Below, in pieces: positions 43,558 through 51,886 of a DNA stretch of 64,000 nucleotides. Both the position numbers and the translations under genes were made by a program. Position 1 is the first letter of the stretch. Every line of letters starts with the position of its first letter. The stretch covers positions 208,126 to 272,125 of the forward strand of contig NZ_JBEXMJ010000005.1 in the NCBI RefSeq assembly GCF_040610475.1. The letters run 5' to 3'. This DNA comes from Actinopolymorpha sp. NPDC004070. GTDB lineage: Bacteria; Actinomycetota; Actinomycetes; Propionibacteriales; Actinopolymorphaceae. Below the pieces are notes generated by a model. That model did no database searches. It was not told the origin of the DNA and worked only from the letters and a program-made list of their open reading frames with translations.

Positions 43558-44126
43558 GGGCGGGCCGGCACCGCGCGTGCGAACGTGAAGACCGTCTCGC
43601 GTTCCTGCCCGTCATCCGGGATCTCCCGCTCGGCCCACTTCTCCATCAGCGCGATGACCTCCCGGCCGAACTCGGCGAGCTCGGCGTCGGTGACCCGCAG
43701 CCACCCCTCGGTCGAGAACGGGCCCAGAGGCCAGCGTTCCTGCTCCGACTGCGGCTGGTCGGCCCAGCGACGGACGTGGCCGGTCTGACGTTCGAGGTTG
43801 AGGGACTCGACGGCACGGGCGACCGCGTCCCCGGCCGCGTCCTCGGCGAAGTCCGCCGAAGACCAGCACAGAGACGGCGTCGCCCGGCGCCACCACCGCT
43901 CCCGCCGGTCCTTCGCCAGCTCCGGCGCCTCCTCGATCAGCCCGGCCGCAGCCAGGGCGCGGACGTGGTGGCTGACGTTGCCGACAGCCTCCCCGGTCTT
44001 CTGGGCGAGCGCGCTGGCGGTGGCCGGCCCGTCCACCTTCAGCAGGTCGAGGAGCCGGCGGCGCACAGGGTGCGCCATGGCGGCGAGGACGCGGGAGTCG
44101 ACGATCGTGGGTTCGCGGTCAGGCAT
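43554..44126 (-). CDS. ArsR-family winged-helix repressor
   Basis: A 190-residue regulator with an N-terminal winged helix (VLAAMAHPVRRRLLDLLKVDGPATASALAQ; GNVSHHVRALAAAGLIEEA) and a helical C-terminus of about 100 residues typical of non-metal ArsR-like regulators in actinobacteria. No Cys metal-site motif is present, so it probably senses an organic ligand. It heads the four-gene operon and has a 46-bp perfect palindrome immediately upstream (44142-44187), which it presumably binds. Confidence 0.9.
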   Translation of the reverse strand: MPDREPTIVDSRVLAAMAHPVRRRLLDLLKVDGPATASALAQKTGEAVGNVSHHVRALAAAGLIEEAPELAKDRRERWWRRATPSLCWSSADFAEDAAGDAVARAVESLNLERQTGHVRRWADQPQSEQERWPLGPFSTEGWLRVTDAELAEFGREVIALMEKWAEREIPDDGQERETVFTFARAVPARP

Positions 44127-44141
44127 GGACCGAGCCTAGAC

Positions 44142-44187
44142 GCACAAGAAGATTCGTACAACCGGTGTTGTACGAATCTTCTTGTGC
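44142..44187. promoter_or_regulatory. 46-bp perfect inverted repeat between arsR and GNAT
   Basis: Positions 44142-44162 and 44167-44187 are perfectly complementary over 21 bp, with the spacer CGGT. The arm begins GCACAAGAAGATTCG and ends TACAAC. It lies 16 bases before arsR and 37 bases before the divergent GNAT gene. Because it precedes both genes it is unlikely to be a terminator. An extended operator for the ArsR protein, able to hold two or more dimers, is the simplest reading; a symmetric bidirectional promoter is also possible. Confidence 0.75.
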
Positions 44188-44223
44188 TTCTTTCGCGGCC
44201 GGCTCGCCTGGCATAATTCCGCG

Positions 44224-45096
44224 GTGACCTTCACCGGCAACCCGTCCGCGACCTTCGGTACGCCTTCGCCGACCGCCGGCGCGCACACGTCGACTCCCGC
44301 CGAACTCCTCGCGGCCCACGACGCCCAGGTCCGGGCGACCGTCGCCGCCCGGATGCCGCCCACCTGGACCTCCCACCCGGACGGCCGGGTGCTGCGGGTG
44401 ACCACTCCGTACCGCGCCTTCGTGTTCTCCGACGGGCTCGCCGGAGCCTCGGCGGAGGTGGTGCAGGGCTACGTCCGGCGCGCGCGGGACTTCTTCGCCG
44501 AGCGGAACGAAGCGGTGGAGTGGAAGTACTACAGCAACGACCATCCGCAGCTGCCGGAGTTCCTGGAGGCGGCCGGGTTCCGGCCCGAGGACGAGGAGTC
44601 GGTCGTCGTCGGCCGGGTGACCGACGTCCTGGACGCCGGGCCGGTGCCGGAGGGCGTCACCATCCGCGCCGTCAGCGACCGGCGCGACCTGGACCGGATC
44701 GCCGCGATGGAGTCGGAGGTGTGGTCGCAGGATTGGTCCTGGCTGGCCGACGACCTGGCGGACCGCGTCGCCGGCAGCCCGGACGACATCGCCGTCCTGG
44801 TCGCCGAGGCCGACGAGGACGGCGCCGAAGGCCGCACGGTGGTGGCCGCGGCCTGGCTGGTGGTGATGCCGGGCACCAGGTTCGGCGGCCTGTGGGGCGG
44901 TTCGACGCTGGCGAGGTGGCGCGGGCGCGGCATCTACCGGGCGCTGGTCGCCGAGCGTGCACGGATCGCGCAGGCCAAGGGGCTGGAGTTCCTTCAGGTG
45001 GATGCGTCCGAGGACAGCCGGCCGATCCTCGAACGGTTGGGCATGTTCAAGGTCGCCACCACCACGCCGTACGTCTGGACTCCGCCGACGTCATGA
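44224..45096 (+). CDS. GNAT-family N-acetyltransferase
   Basis: A 290-residue protein whose C-terminal part (about 150-290) is a GNAT fold: VTIRAVSDRRDLDRIAAM, VVAAAWLVVMPGTRFGGLWGGS, then the acetyl-CoA loop ARWRGRGIYRALVAERARIA and LEFLQVDASEDSRPILERLGM. The N-terminal 120 residues are a second, degenerate domain (YVRRARDFFAERNEAVEWKYY). GTG 44224 follows CATAAT (44212-44217) by seven bases with no ribosome binding site, pointing to a leaderless start. Its stop overlaps the next gene (ATGA). The acyl acceptor is unknown. Confidence 0.85.
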   Translation: MTFTGNPSATFGTPSPTAGAHTSTPAELLAAHDAQVRATVAARMPPTWTSHPDGRVLRVTTPYRAFVFSDGLAGASAEVVQGYVRRARDFFAERNEAVEWKYYSNDHPQLPEFLEAAGFRPEDEESVVVGRVTDVLDAGPVPEGVTIRAVSDRRDLDRIAAMESEVWSQDWSWLADDLADRVAGSPDDIAVLVAEADEDGAEGRTVVAAAWLVVMPGTRFGGLWGGSTLARWRGRGIYRALVAERARIAQAKGLEFLQVDASEDSRPILERLGMFKVATTTPYVWTPPTS

Positions 45097-46235
45097 GCGT
45101 GCCAAGGCCGCATCGGCTGTGCCGCACGGAGGCTCGCCGCATCGCTGTCCGCGCGCAGCTCCTCCTGAAGCAACGGCCGACGGATCTGCTCGACCTGGTG
45201 CGGCACCTGACCATGCTGCAGCTCGACCCGACGGCGGCGATCGCGCCGAACGCCGACCTGGTGGCGTGGAGCCGCCTCGGTTCGTCGTACGCACCGGCAG
45301 AGCTCACCACTGCACTGGAGAAACGGCAGCTGATCGAACTGGCGGCGATGCTCCGCCCGGCGGAGGATCTCGCGCTGTACCGCGCCGACATGGCAGCGTG
45401 GCCCGGGACCGGCGAACTCCGCGACTGGCAGGTGTCGCGTCGGGAGTGGGTGCGGGCCAACGACACCTGCCGGCGGGACATCCTCGACCGGCTCGGCTCC
45501 TCCGGGCCGCTGACGTCGCGTGAGCTGCCGGACACCTGCGCGGTGCCGTGGAGCTCGACCGGGTGGACCAACAACAAGAACGTGATCAAGCTGCTCGACA
45601 TCATGGTGGCCCGCGGCGAGGTCGCCATCGCCGGGCGCAGAGGCCGCGAGCGGCTGTGGGACCTCGCGTCCCGGGTCTATCCCGACGATCCGGTGGTCCC
45701 CTCGGCGGACGCGGCGCGCATTCGCAATGAACGCCGACTGCGTTCACTGGGCATCGCCCGCGCCAAGACGGCGGAGAGCCCGACCGAGGCGTGGGACGTC
45801 GGCGAGGTCGGGGAACCCGCTGTGGTCGAGGGTGTCAAGGGCAGCTGGCGGGTCGACCCGTCCTACCTCGACCAGCCGCTGTCCGGCCGGGCGTTCCCGG
45901 GCCGGGCGTTCCCGGGCCGGGCGGCACTGCTGTCGCCGTTCGACCGGCTGGTCCACGACCGCAGACGCGCGCTCGAGCTGTTCGACTTCGACTACCAGCT
46001 GGAGATGTACAAGCCGGCCGCCAACCGGCGCTGGGGCTACTTCGCCCTGCCGATTCTTTACGGCGACAAGCTGGTCGGTAAGCTCGACGCCACCGCCGAC
46101 CGCAAGGCCGGCTTGCTCCGGGTGCACGCCGTCCACCAGGACGTGCCGTTCACCAAGACGATCACTGCCGCCGTACGCCGCGAGATCGAGGACCTGGCGC
46201 GCTGGCTGCGGGTGGATTCCGTCCTGCCCGATTGA
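45093..46235 (+). CDS. winged-helix DNA glycosylase-like protein (YcaQ/AlkX, HTH_42 family)
   Basis: A 380-residue member of the HTH_42 family, whose studied members (AlkZ, YcaQ/AlkX) unhook DNA interstrand crosslinks and remove bulky alkylated bases. The catalytic QxQ/QxD motif appears as QLD in LTMLQLDPTAAIAPN near residue 39, i.e. the YcaQ version. Tandem winged helices follow, with WGYFALPILYGDKLVGKLD in the C-terminal barrel. A 15-bp unit is duplicated around 45893-45922, giving GRAFPGRAFPGRA in a loop. It is translationally coupled to the GNAT gene, so the two may form a DNA-damage or toxin self-protection pair. Confidence 0.8.
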   Translation: MSVPRPHRLCRTEARRIAVRAQLLLKQRPTDLLDLVRHLTMLQLDPTAAIAPNADLVAWSRLGSSYAPAELTTALEKRQLIELAAMLRPAEDLALYRADMAAWPGTGELRDWQVSRREWVRANDTCRRDILDRLGSSGPLTSRELPDTCAVPWSSTGWTNNKNVIKLLDIMVARGEVAIAGRRGRERLWDLASRVYPDDPVVPSADAARIRNERRLRSLGIARAKTAESPTEAWDVGEVGEPAVVEGVKGSWRVDPSYLDQPLSGRAFPGRAFPGRAALLSPFDRLVHDRRRALELFDFDYQLEMYKPAANRRWGYFALPILYGDKLVGKLDATADRKAGLLRVHAVHQDVPFTKTITAAVRREIEDLARWLRVDSVLPD

Positions 46236-46265
46236 GTGTCCGGTACGTCTGGGTAAACGCCGTGC

Positions 46266-47627
46266 GTGGTGTTGCTGACCGCGCCCGCGACGTACGCCGA
46301 CCTGGTGGCGGCCCGGACGCAGATGGCCCTGTCGCTGGGCTGGCACATCGTCCTGGCCTGCCTGGGCGTTGGTATGCCGGCGATCACGTTGATCGCGGAG
46401 TGGCGCGGCCATCGCACCGGGGACGCGGCCTACCAGCTGCTGGCGCGTCGCTGGGCGCGGGCCATGGGCGTGCTCTTCGCGGTGGGTGCGGTGTCCGGCA
46501 CCATTCTGTCGTTCGAAATGGGCCTGTTGTGGCCGGGCCTGATGGGCGTCTACGGCCAGGTCATCGGCCTGCCGTTCGCGATGGAGGGCGTGGCGTTCTT
46601 CATCGAGGCGATCTTCCTGGGCATCTACCTCTATGCCTGGGACCGGCTGTCCCCCGTCAAGCACATGTTGGCAGGGGCACCGGTCATGGTCGCCGGGGTC
46701 GCCAGTGCGTTCTTCGTGGTGTCGGCCAACGCCTGGATGCAGCAGCCGACCGGCTTCGACGTCGCCCACGGCAGGATCGTGGCGGTCGACCCGTGGGCGG
46801 CGATGTTCAACCCGTCCACGCCGCCGCAGACGACGCACATGATCCTCGCGGCGTTCATGGTCGCCGGGTTCGGCATCGCAGCCGTCTATGCGGTCGGGAT
46901 GCTTCGCGGGCGTCGCGACCGCTACCACCGGCTGGGTTTCCTGGTGCCGTTCACGGTGGCGGCCGTGGTCACACCGGCCCAACTCGTCGTCGGCGACTGG
47001 GCGGCCCGGTTCGTCGCCGACAACCAGCCGATCAAGCTCGCGGCGATGGAGGGCCTGTTCCAGACCGGACGTGGCGTGCCGCTGAGCGTGGGCGGTATCG
47101 CCGTCAACGGCGAGTTGCGAGGGGCCATCGAGATTCCGTACGGACTGTCCATCCTCGCTCATGGCAAACCCAACGCCGAGGTCGTCGGCCTCGACAAGGT
47201 TCCACCGAGCGACTGGCCGCCGGTCAACATCGTGCACCCGGCGTTCGACCTGATGGTCGGGATGGGCCTGGCGTTGCTGCTGCTGTCGGTGTGGCTCGGG
47301 TGGGCGTGGTGGCGACGGCGGGACCTGCCGCGCTCGCGGTGGTTCCTGCGGGCCGCGTCGCTGGGTGGCGTCGCCGCCGTGGTGGCGCTGGAGACCGGCT
47401 GGACGGTCACCGAGGTCGGCCGGCAGCCGTGGATCGTCTACGGCGTGCTGCGGACGGCCGACGCGGTCAATCCCGCACCCGGGCTGGTGTGGGGGTCCGT
47501 GCTGGTCTTCGTGGTCTACGTGGTGCTCACCGTGGCGACGGTGTACGTCCTGCGCCGGCTGTCCCGGGACTCACCCGCACCGGCCGCGCCGCAGGAACAC
47601 GACGTCGCCGAATACCCGGTCGCCTGA
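46266..47627 (+). CDS. cydA: cytochrome bd ubiquinol oxidase subunit I
   Basis: A 453-residue membrane subunit that oxidises quinol and reduces oxygen. The first helices carry the heme ligand His in MALSLGWHIVLACLG; MGLLWPGLMGVYGQVIGLPFAMEGVAFFIEAIFLG and TTHMILAAFMVAGFG (second His) are typical CydA segments. The Q-loop (around residues 250-310, with KPNAEVVGLD) is short, as in CioA-like and most actinobacterial enzymes. GTG 46266 starts directly in the VVLLTAPATYADLVAARTQ sequence; no good ribosome binding site is seen. cydB follows after 9 bases. Confidence 0.95.
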   Translation: MVLLTAPATYADLVAARTQMALSLGWHIVLACLGVGMPAITLIAEWRGHRTGDAAYQLLARRWARAMGVLFAVGAVSGTILSFEMGLLWPGLMGVYGQVIGLPFAMEGVAFFIEAIFLGIYLYAWDRLSPVKHMLAGAPVMVAGVASAFFVVSANAWMQQPTGFDVAHGRIVAVDPWAAMFNPSTPPQTTHMILAAFMVAGFGIAAVYAVGMLRGRRDRYHRLGFLVPFTVAAVVTPAQLVVGDWAARFVADNQPIKLAAMEGLFQTGRGVPLSVGGIAVNGELRGAIEIPYGLSILAHGKPNAEVVGLDKVPPSDWPPVNIVHPAFDLMVGMGLALLLLSVWLGWAWWRRRDLPRSRWFLRAASLGGVAAVVALETGWTVTEVGRQPWIVYGVLRTADAVNPAPGLVWGSVLVFVVYVVLTVATVYVLRRLSRDSPAPAAPQEHDVAEYPVA

Positions 47628-47636
47628 GGTCTGCCC

Positions 47637-48668
47637 ATGACACTCGTCGACGTCATCCTCGCGTTCGTCTGGATCGGGCTCACGGCGTACGTGTTGTTCG
47701 CCGGGGCGGACTTCGGTGCCGGCGGATGGGACCTGCTCGCCGGCGGGGCCGAACGCGGCCGGGAGCAACGCAGACTGATCGAGCACTCCATCGGTCCGGT
47801 GTGGGAAGCCAACCACGTATGGCTGATCTTCGTCCTCGTGTTGCTGTGGACGGGTGTCCCGCCGGTGTTCGCGGCCGTGTTCTCCACTCTCTACATCCCG
47901 CTCACCCTTGCGGCGTTGGGGATCATCGCCCGCGGGTCGGCGTTCGCGTTCCGCAAGGTGAGCACCCGGCTGTGGCAGCGGCGGCTGTTCGGCGCGACGT
48001 TCGCGTTCTCGTCGGTGGTGACGCCGTTCTTCCTCGGCACCGTCGCCGGCGCGATCGCGTCGGGGAGAGTGCCGGCGGGTATCGCGCGCGGCAACCTGGT
48101 CACCAGTTGGCTCAACCCGACCTCGATCGTGACCGGGGCGCTCGCCGTCGGCGCCGGTGCGTACCTCGCGGCCGTCTACCTCACCCGGGACGCCGAGCGC
48201 GCCGGGTCGCCTGAACTGGCCGAGGCTTTCCGACGTCGCGGGCTGGTCACGGGAGTCGCCGTCGGCGTGGTCGCGGCGGTGGGCTTGGTGGTGCTGCACG
48301 CGGACGCGCCGAGCCTGTTCGCCGAGCTGACCACCGGGCGGGCGCTGCCGTTGCTGATCCTGTCGGTCGCCGCCGGGTTGGCCTCGCTCGTGCTGCTGTG
48401 GCTACGGGTGTTCGTTGCCGTACGAATAACCGCCGCGGCCACGGTCGTGGGCCTGTTGTGGGGTTGGGGTGTCGGGCAGTACCCGCGGCTGCTGCCGGGG
48501 GTGACCGCACGCCAGGCCGCGGCGACCGATGCGGTACTCGCCGCCACGATCGGCGCGGTCGCCGTCGGCGCGCTCCTGCTCATCCCCTCACTGTGGTGGC
48601 TCTACGCCACCTTCCAGCGCGGACAGCACGAGACCCCGGCCTCCCCCTCGGGTCAGGAGTCGACGTAG
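47637..48668 (+). CDS. cydB: cytochrome bd ubiquinol oxidase subunit II
   Basis: A 343-residue subunit with about eight or nine helices, partner of CydA. Typical segments are AYVLFAGADFGAGGWDLLAG at residue 18, EHSIGPVWEANHVWLIFVLV with the conserved Trp and Asn, and AFAFRKVSTRLWQRRLFGATFAFSS. Its 3' end overlaps the end of the ABC-exporter pseudogene on the other strand by 16 bases. The usual cydDC assembly genes are not in this window; the adjacent ABC relic is on the opposite strand and is not obviously CydD or CydC. Confidence 0.95.
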   Translation: MTLVDVILAFVWIGLTAYVLFAGADFGAGGWDLLAGGAERGREQRRLIEHSIGPVWEANHVWLIFVLVLLWTGVPPVFAAVFSTLYIPLTLAALGIIARGSAFAFRKVSTRLWQRRLFGATFAFSSVVTPFFLGTVAGAIASGRVPAGIARGNLVTSWLNPTSIVTGALAVGAGAYLAAVYLTRDAERAGSPELAEAFRRRGLVTGVAVGVVAAVGLVVLHADAPSLFAELTTGRALPLLILSVAAGLASLVLLWLRVFVAVRITAAATVVGLLWGWGVGQYPRLLPGVTARQAAATDAVLAATIGAVAVGALLLIPSLWWLYATFQRGQHETPASPSGQEST

Positions 48669-50090
48669 GCGCTGGACTGGAGTTGGTACATCCGGTGATA
48701 ACGGCCACCGAGCGCCATCAGTTGGTCGTGACTGCCATGCTCCACCAACCTGCCTTCGTGCAGAACGAGAATCCTGTCGGCCGAACGCACCGTCGAGAAG
48801 CGGTGCGAGATCAGGACGACGGTACGCCCGGCGCGCAGGCCCTCGATCGTCTCGAACAGCTCGGCCTCGGCCTCGGCGTCGAGGGAGGCGGTCGGTTCGT
48901 CGAGCACGACGAAGGACGCGTTCCGGAACAGAACTCTGGCGATCGCCACGCGTTGCCACTGGCCGACGGACAGGTCTGCTCCACCCTCCACCTCGGACAG
49001 TCCGCCGCCGTCGGCAAGTTCGGAGAGGGGGCGGCCGTTCCAGCGCACGGCACCTGCGGTCGGCTCGTACAGGCCACACAACAGCTTGGCGAGCGTCGTC
49101 TTGCCCGAGCCGTTGTGGCCGACGATCGCGATCACCTCACCGGCAGCGATCTCGAAGCTCACCCGGTCGAGTGCCGGCCGAGACGCCGACGGGTAGCTGA
49201 AGGAGACGTCCTCGGCAGTCAGCCTGACGAGCGGCTCGGCCTCGGCCGTCCCTGCGTTGCTGGTCCGCTCGGCATGCTCGGCGCGGTCGCGGAGTTCGAC
49301 GAACTCCTGCAGGTGCAGCCCGTGCTCCAGGGTCTGCGCCAGGTTCGTGGCGGCCTGCTGGGTCCGGTTGACGAGCAGGAGTACGGCAACGCAAGCGGTA
49401 GCGGCAGTTCCTAGCGTGAGGTCACCGCGGCGTACGAACTGCAGCACGAGCAGGATGACGCCACCGAGTACGACCGAACCGACCAGGCTCCCCACCGCGG
49501 AGCGGCGTACGAAGCGTCGTACCAGCGCTGCGATGTCCTCGATCCGCTCGTCGTACAGCGCCGACCACCGCCGCAGCAGATACGGAGCCAGCCGATAGGC
49601 CTGCACCTCCGGAGCCGACCGGCGTTCGTGGGTGATCCGCTCGATGTGGGAACTGCCCTGTCACCAGGGGTGTTGCCGAAGCTGAACGAGTACATCTCCT
49701 CGCTGTTGGACTTCCCGGCCAGCCACAGCGGAACGCTGGCCAGCAAGGTGATCGGCACCAGCCACGGACTCACGATCGCCAGCCCGACAGCGAGCCCGGC
49801 GCTCCCCACCAAGGCTCCCAGAAGCTGGGGCACCGCCATCGCGATCGGGATCGCACTCTGCACGCCGGTACGTGTCGCCCGCTGGAGCTTGTCGTGGAAG
49901 GCCGGTGAGTCGAACTCTCGCAGCGGCACCTGGCCGGCCAGCCGGAGCACGACCTCGGCGCATTACCGCACGGTTCGTTCGGCGAGCAGTCGGTGCATGC
50001 CCGCGCCCGCGGCTCCCGCGAACGACACGGCCCGGCGACACCGATGGCGGCGGCGATCAGCCACCACGTGCGGCCTGAGAGACCTGCACC
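48653..50090 (-). pseudogene. ABC exporter (fused permease-ATPase), 5'-truncated with frameshifts and a stop
   Basis: The C-terminal part is intact from about 49655 down: six-helix permease remnant (YLLRRWSALYDERIEDIAALV) and a full ATPase with Walker A VGHNGSGKTTLAK, signature LSVGQWQRVAIARVL, Walker B SFVVLDEPTASLD and ISHRFSTV. Reading upstream, the frame shifts by one base near 49658 (FSFGNTPGDR then SHIERITHERR), meets an in-frame TAA near 49964 (LLAERTVR stop AEVVLRLAGQVPL) and shifts again near 50030 (WWLIAAAIGVA then RAVSFAGAAGAGM). The expected first 60-80 residues are absent. It is a multiply damaged gene. Confidence 0.82.
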
Positions 50091-50130
50091 ACCGCCCTGA
50101 CCGCGGGGCCCGGCTCCGCGCCCGGCGGCC

Positions 50131-50736
50131 TCACCGCGTGCTCCTGCGCGAGGACTCCCCGGTCGGCGGTTCGGTCGGGAAGCCCCACGCCGCGACCGTC
50201 ACGCCCTTGGCCCCTTTGGGGACCTCGCTCGCGGGCCGCTTGTACGGCTCGAGCAGATCCTGGATCTGCTCGCCGACCTTCTTCAGCTCCTCCGCGGTCA
50301 TCCGGGTCCGGAACTCCATCTCGAACCCGGTCGCCTGCCACTTCTTTGGGTAACCGGAGCGCACTGCGACCCAGCGTTCGATCTGGCGCACCAACATCAT
50401 GCGCATGCCCTGAACCATCGCCACTGCCGCGCGCCGCGCTTCCCCCTCCAGCTCCGCGTCGGGAATCATCAGCCCTCCGGTCGCGTCGCGCCACGGGCGG
50501 CTGCGCCCCTTGCCTCGTTCGGCTTCCACGACGAAGCCGTACTTCGCCAACGTACGAAGGTGGAACGAGGTGTTGGCAGGGCTCTCGCCGATCCGCTCGC
50601 CGAGTTCGGTAGCGGTCAACGGTCCGTTCTCGCGGAGAATCTCCAGCACCTGCAGCCGAACCGGATGGGCCATCGCTCGCATTGCCTTGGGATCCCGCAG
50701 GACGCGCAACCCCGGGCCACTATGATCGGAAGACAT
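50131..50736 (-). CDS. ArsR-like helix-turn-helix repressor
   Basis: A 201-residue regulator of the same general type as the one at 43554. The winged helix is MRAMAHPVRLQVLEILRENG, then ATELGERIGESPANTSFHLRTLAKYGFV; a long helical C-terminus follows with a methionine-rich helix (MVQGMRMMLVRQIE). ATG 50736 is preceded by a run of TTTCGA/CGAAA repeats suited to autoregulation. It lies directly upstream of the wrecked ABC exporter on the same strand, so it may once have controlled that gene. Confidence 0.88.
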   Translation of the reverse strand: MSSDHSGPGLRVLRDPKAMRAMAHPVRLQVLEILRENGPLTATELGERIGESPANTSFHLRTLAKYGFVVEAERGKGRSRPWRDATGGLMIPDAELEGEARRAAVAMVQGMRMMLVRQIERWVAVRSGYPKKWQATGFEMEFRTRMTAEELKKVGEQIQDLLEPYKRPASEVPKGAKGVTVAAWGFPTEPPTGESSRRSTR

Positions 50737-50737
50737 G

Positions 50738-50756
50738 TTTCGAAAGTACTGTTTCG
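50738..50756. promoter_or_regulatory. candidate operator upstream of the ArsR-like gene
   Basis: CGAAA (50741-50745) and TTTCG (50752-50756) are inverted around GTACTG, and the palindrome TTTCGAAA (50738-50745) overlaps the left half. All of this lies within 20 bases of ATG 50736 and would block its promoter when bound. Confidence 0.45.
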
Positions 50757-50768
50757 ATACTTCCGTCG

Positions 50769-50985
50769 TCAAGGCTGCAGACTCAGCTCCTTCGCCAGCC
50801 CGACGAGTTCCTGGGCCGTGTCGATCGCCGCTCCATCGGGCGGGGCGTACCCGAGTCGCCGGTAGAAGGCCAGCACCGCTTCGTTGCGCGGGCGTACGAA
50901 CAAACAGGCACGCGCCGCGGTCGTACGCTCCTCGGCAGTGCGCATCAACGCCGTGCCGATCCCGCGCCCGGCCAGAGTACGGGTC
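50769..50985 (-). pseudogene. GNAT acetyltransferase, C-terminal fragment
   Basis: About 70 residues match the second half of a GNAT protein: TLAGRGIGTALMRTAEERTTA carries the acetyl-CoA loop (GRGIG), followed by ACLFVRPRNEAVLAFYRRLGYAP. The N-terminal strands and helices that should precede it (about 80 residues) are missing; upstream sequence is the leader of the divergent methyltransferase gene. It can hardly fold alone and is read as a remnant. It is separated by 33 bases from the ArsR-like start. Confidence 0.65.
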
Positions 50986-51067
50986 CGGGCGTGCCGAGAG
51001 ACACCCACAGAACCCCGTTAGTCTCGCCGGGCAGCGTCGGATCAACGGGAACAGGAGGCACCCGCCG

Positions 51068-51790
51068 GTGGAACGCAATGTGGCGAACGAGGAGGACGTG
51101 TTCGCCCTGATGGACGCGCTGTTCGAGGCGGACGCGGACCGGTGGACCGCCCGGGGTGCGGGTTGGTGGGACGGCTTCTACGGCGAACGGGAGCGAGGTG
51201 TCCCGTTCTTCCGGGACGCACCGGACGAGTCGCTGGTCGCCTGGCACACCGCCGGTCTCGTACCCGCCGAAGGTCGTGCTCTCGACCTCGGCTGCGGGCC
51301 CGGGCGCAACGCCGTCTGGCTCGCCCGGCAGGGCTTCCACGTCGACGCCGTCGACCTCTCCCCGACCGCGCTGGAGTGGGGCCGGGAGCGGGCGGCAGCA
51401 GCGAACGCGAACGTCAACTTCGTCCAGGCCAGCATCTTCGAACTCGGCGACGAGTTCACCGGCTACGACCTGGTGTACGACTCGGGCTGCTTCCACCACC
51501 TGCCGCCCCACCGCCGGATCAGCTACCGCCGGCTGCTCGAACGCGCCGTCGCCCCCGCCGGCGCGTTCGGACTGGTCAGCTTCGCCTGGGGCGCGATGGG
51601 GTCGGAGGAGCCGGACGCGAACTTCTATCGGGAGGGACGCCTCGCGGGAGGTCTTGCGTACCGCGAGGAGGATCTGCGCCGGATCTTCGGCTGGCTGCGG
51701 CCGGTCGAGGTACGCCGGATGACACCGCAGGACGCCGACTCGCCGACGTTCGGCGACAGCTTCCTGTGGGCGGGCCTGTTCGTGCGGTGA
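51068..51790 (+). CDS. class I SAM-dependent methyltransferase
   Basis: A 240-residue enzyme with motif I GRALDLGCGPGRNAVWLARQG, the acidic residue in VDAVDLSPTALEWG, motif II FVQASIFELGDEF and DLVYDSGCFHHLPPHRR, resembling the thiopurine/tellurite-type and UbiE-like small-molecule methyltransferases. AGGAGG (51053-51058) nine bases before GTG 51068 is one of the strongest ribosome binding sites in the window. It lies on the other strand from the GNAT relic, and its leader occupies the place of that gene's lost front half. Confidence 0.88.
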   Translation: MERNVANEEDVFALMDALFEADADRWTARGAGWWDGFYGERERGVPFFRDAPDESLVAWHTAGLVPAEGRALDLGCGPGRNAVWLARQGFHVDAVDLSPTALEWGRERAAAANANVNFVQASIFELGDEFTGYDLVYDSGCFHHLPPHRRISYRRLLERAVAPAGAFGLVSFAWGAMGSEEPDANFYREGRLAGGLAYREEDLRRIFGWLRPVEVRRMTPQDADSPTFGDSFLWAGLFVR

Positions 51791-51886
51791 CCGAACCCGG
51801 TCCAGGTTCCCCGAGCGCCCCGGTGGAGGCACAATTGGGACGCGGCATCACATCGACCAGCACCGAGAACGGCGGTTGACTTCCGG

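Noticed and set aside
44142..44187. The long palindrome considered as a bidirectional terminator
   Set aside because: It lies upstream of both flanking genes, which diverge from it, so no transcript would end there.
48653..50090. ABC relic considered as cydD or cydC
   Set aside because: It is on the opposite strand to cydAB, and its permease text resembles a single-gene drug/lipid-type exporter rather than CydDC.
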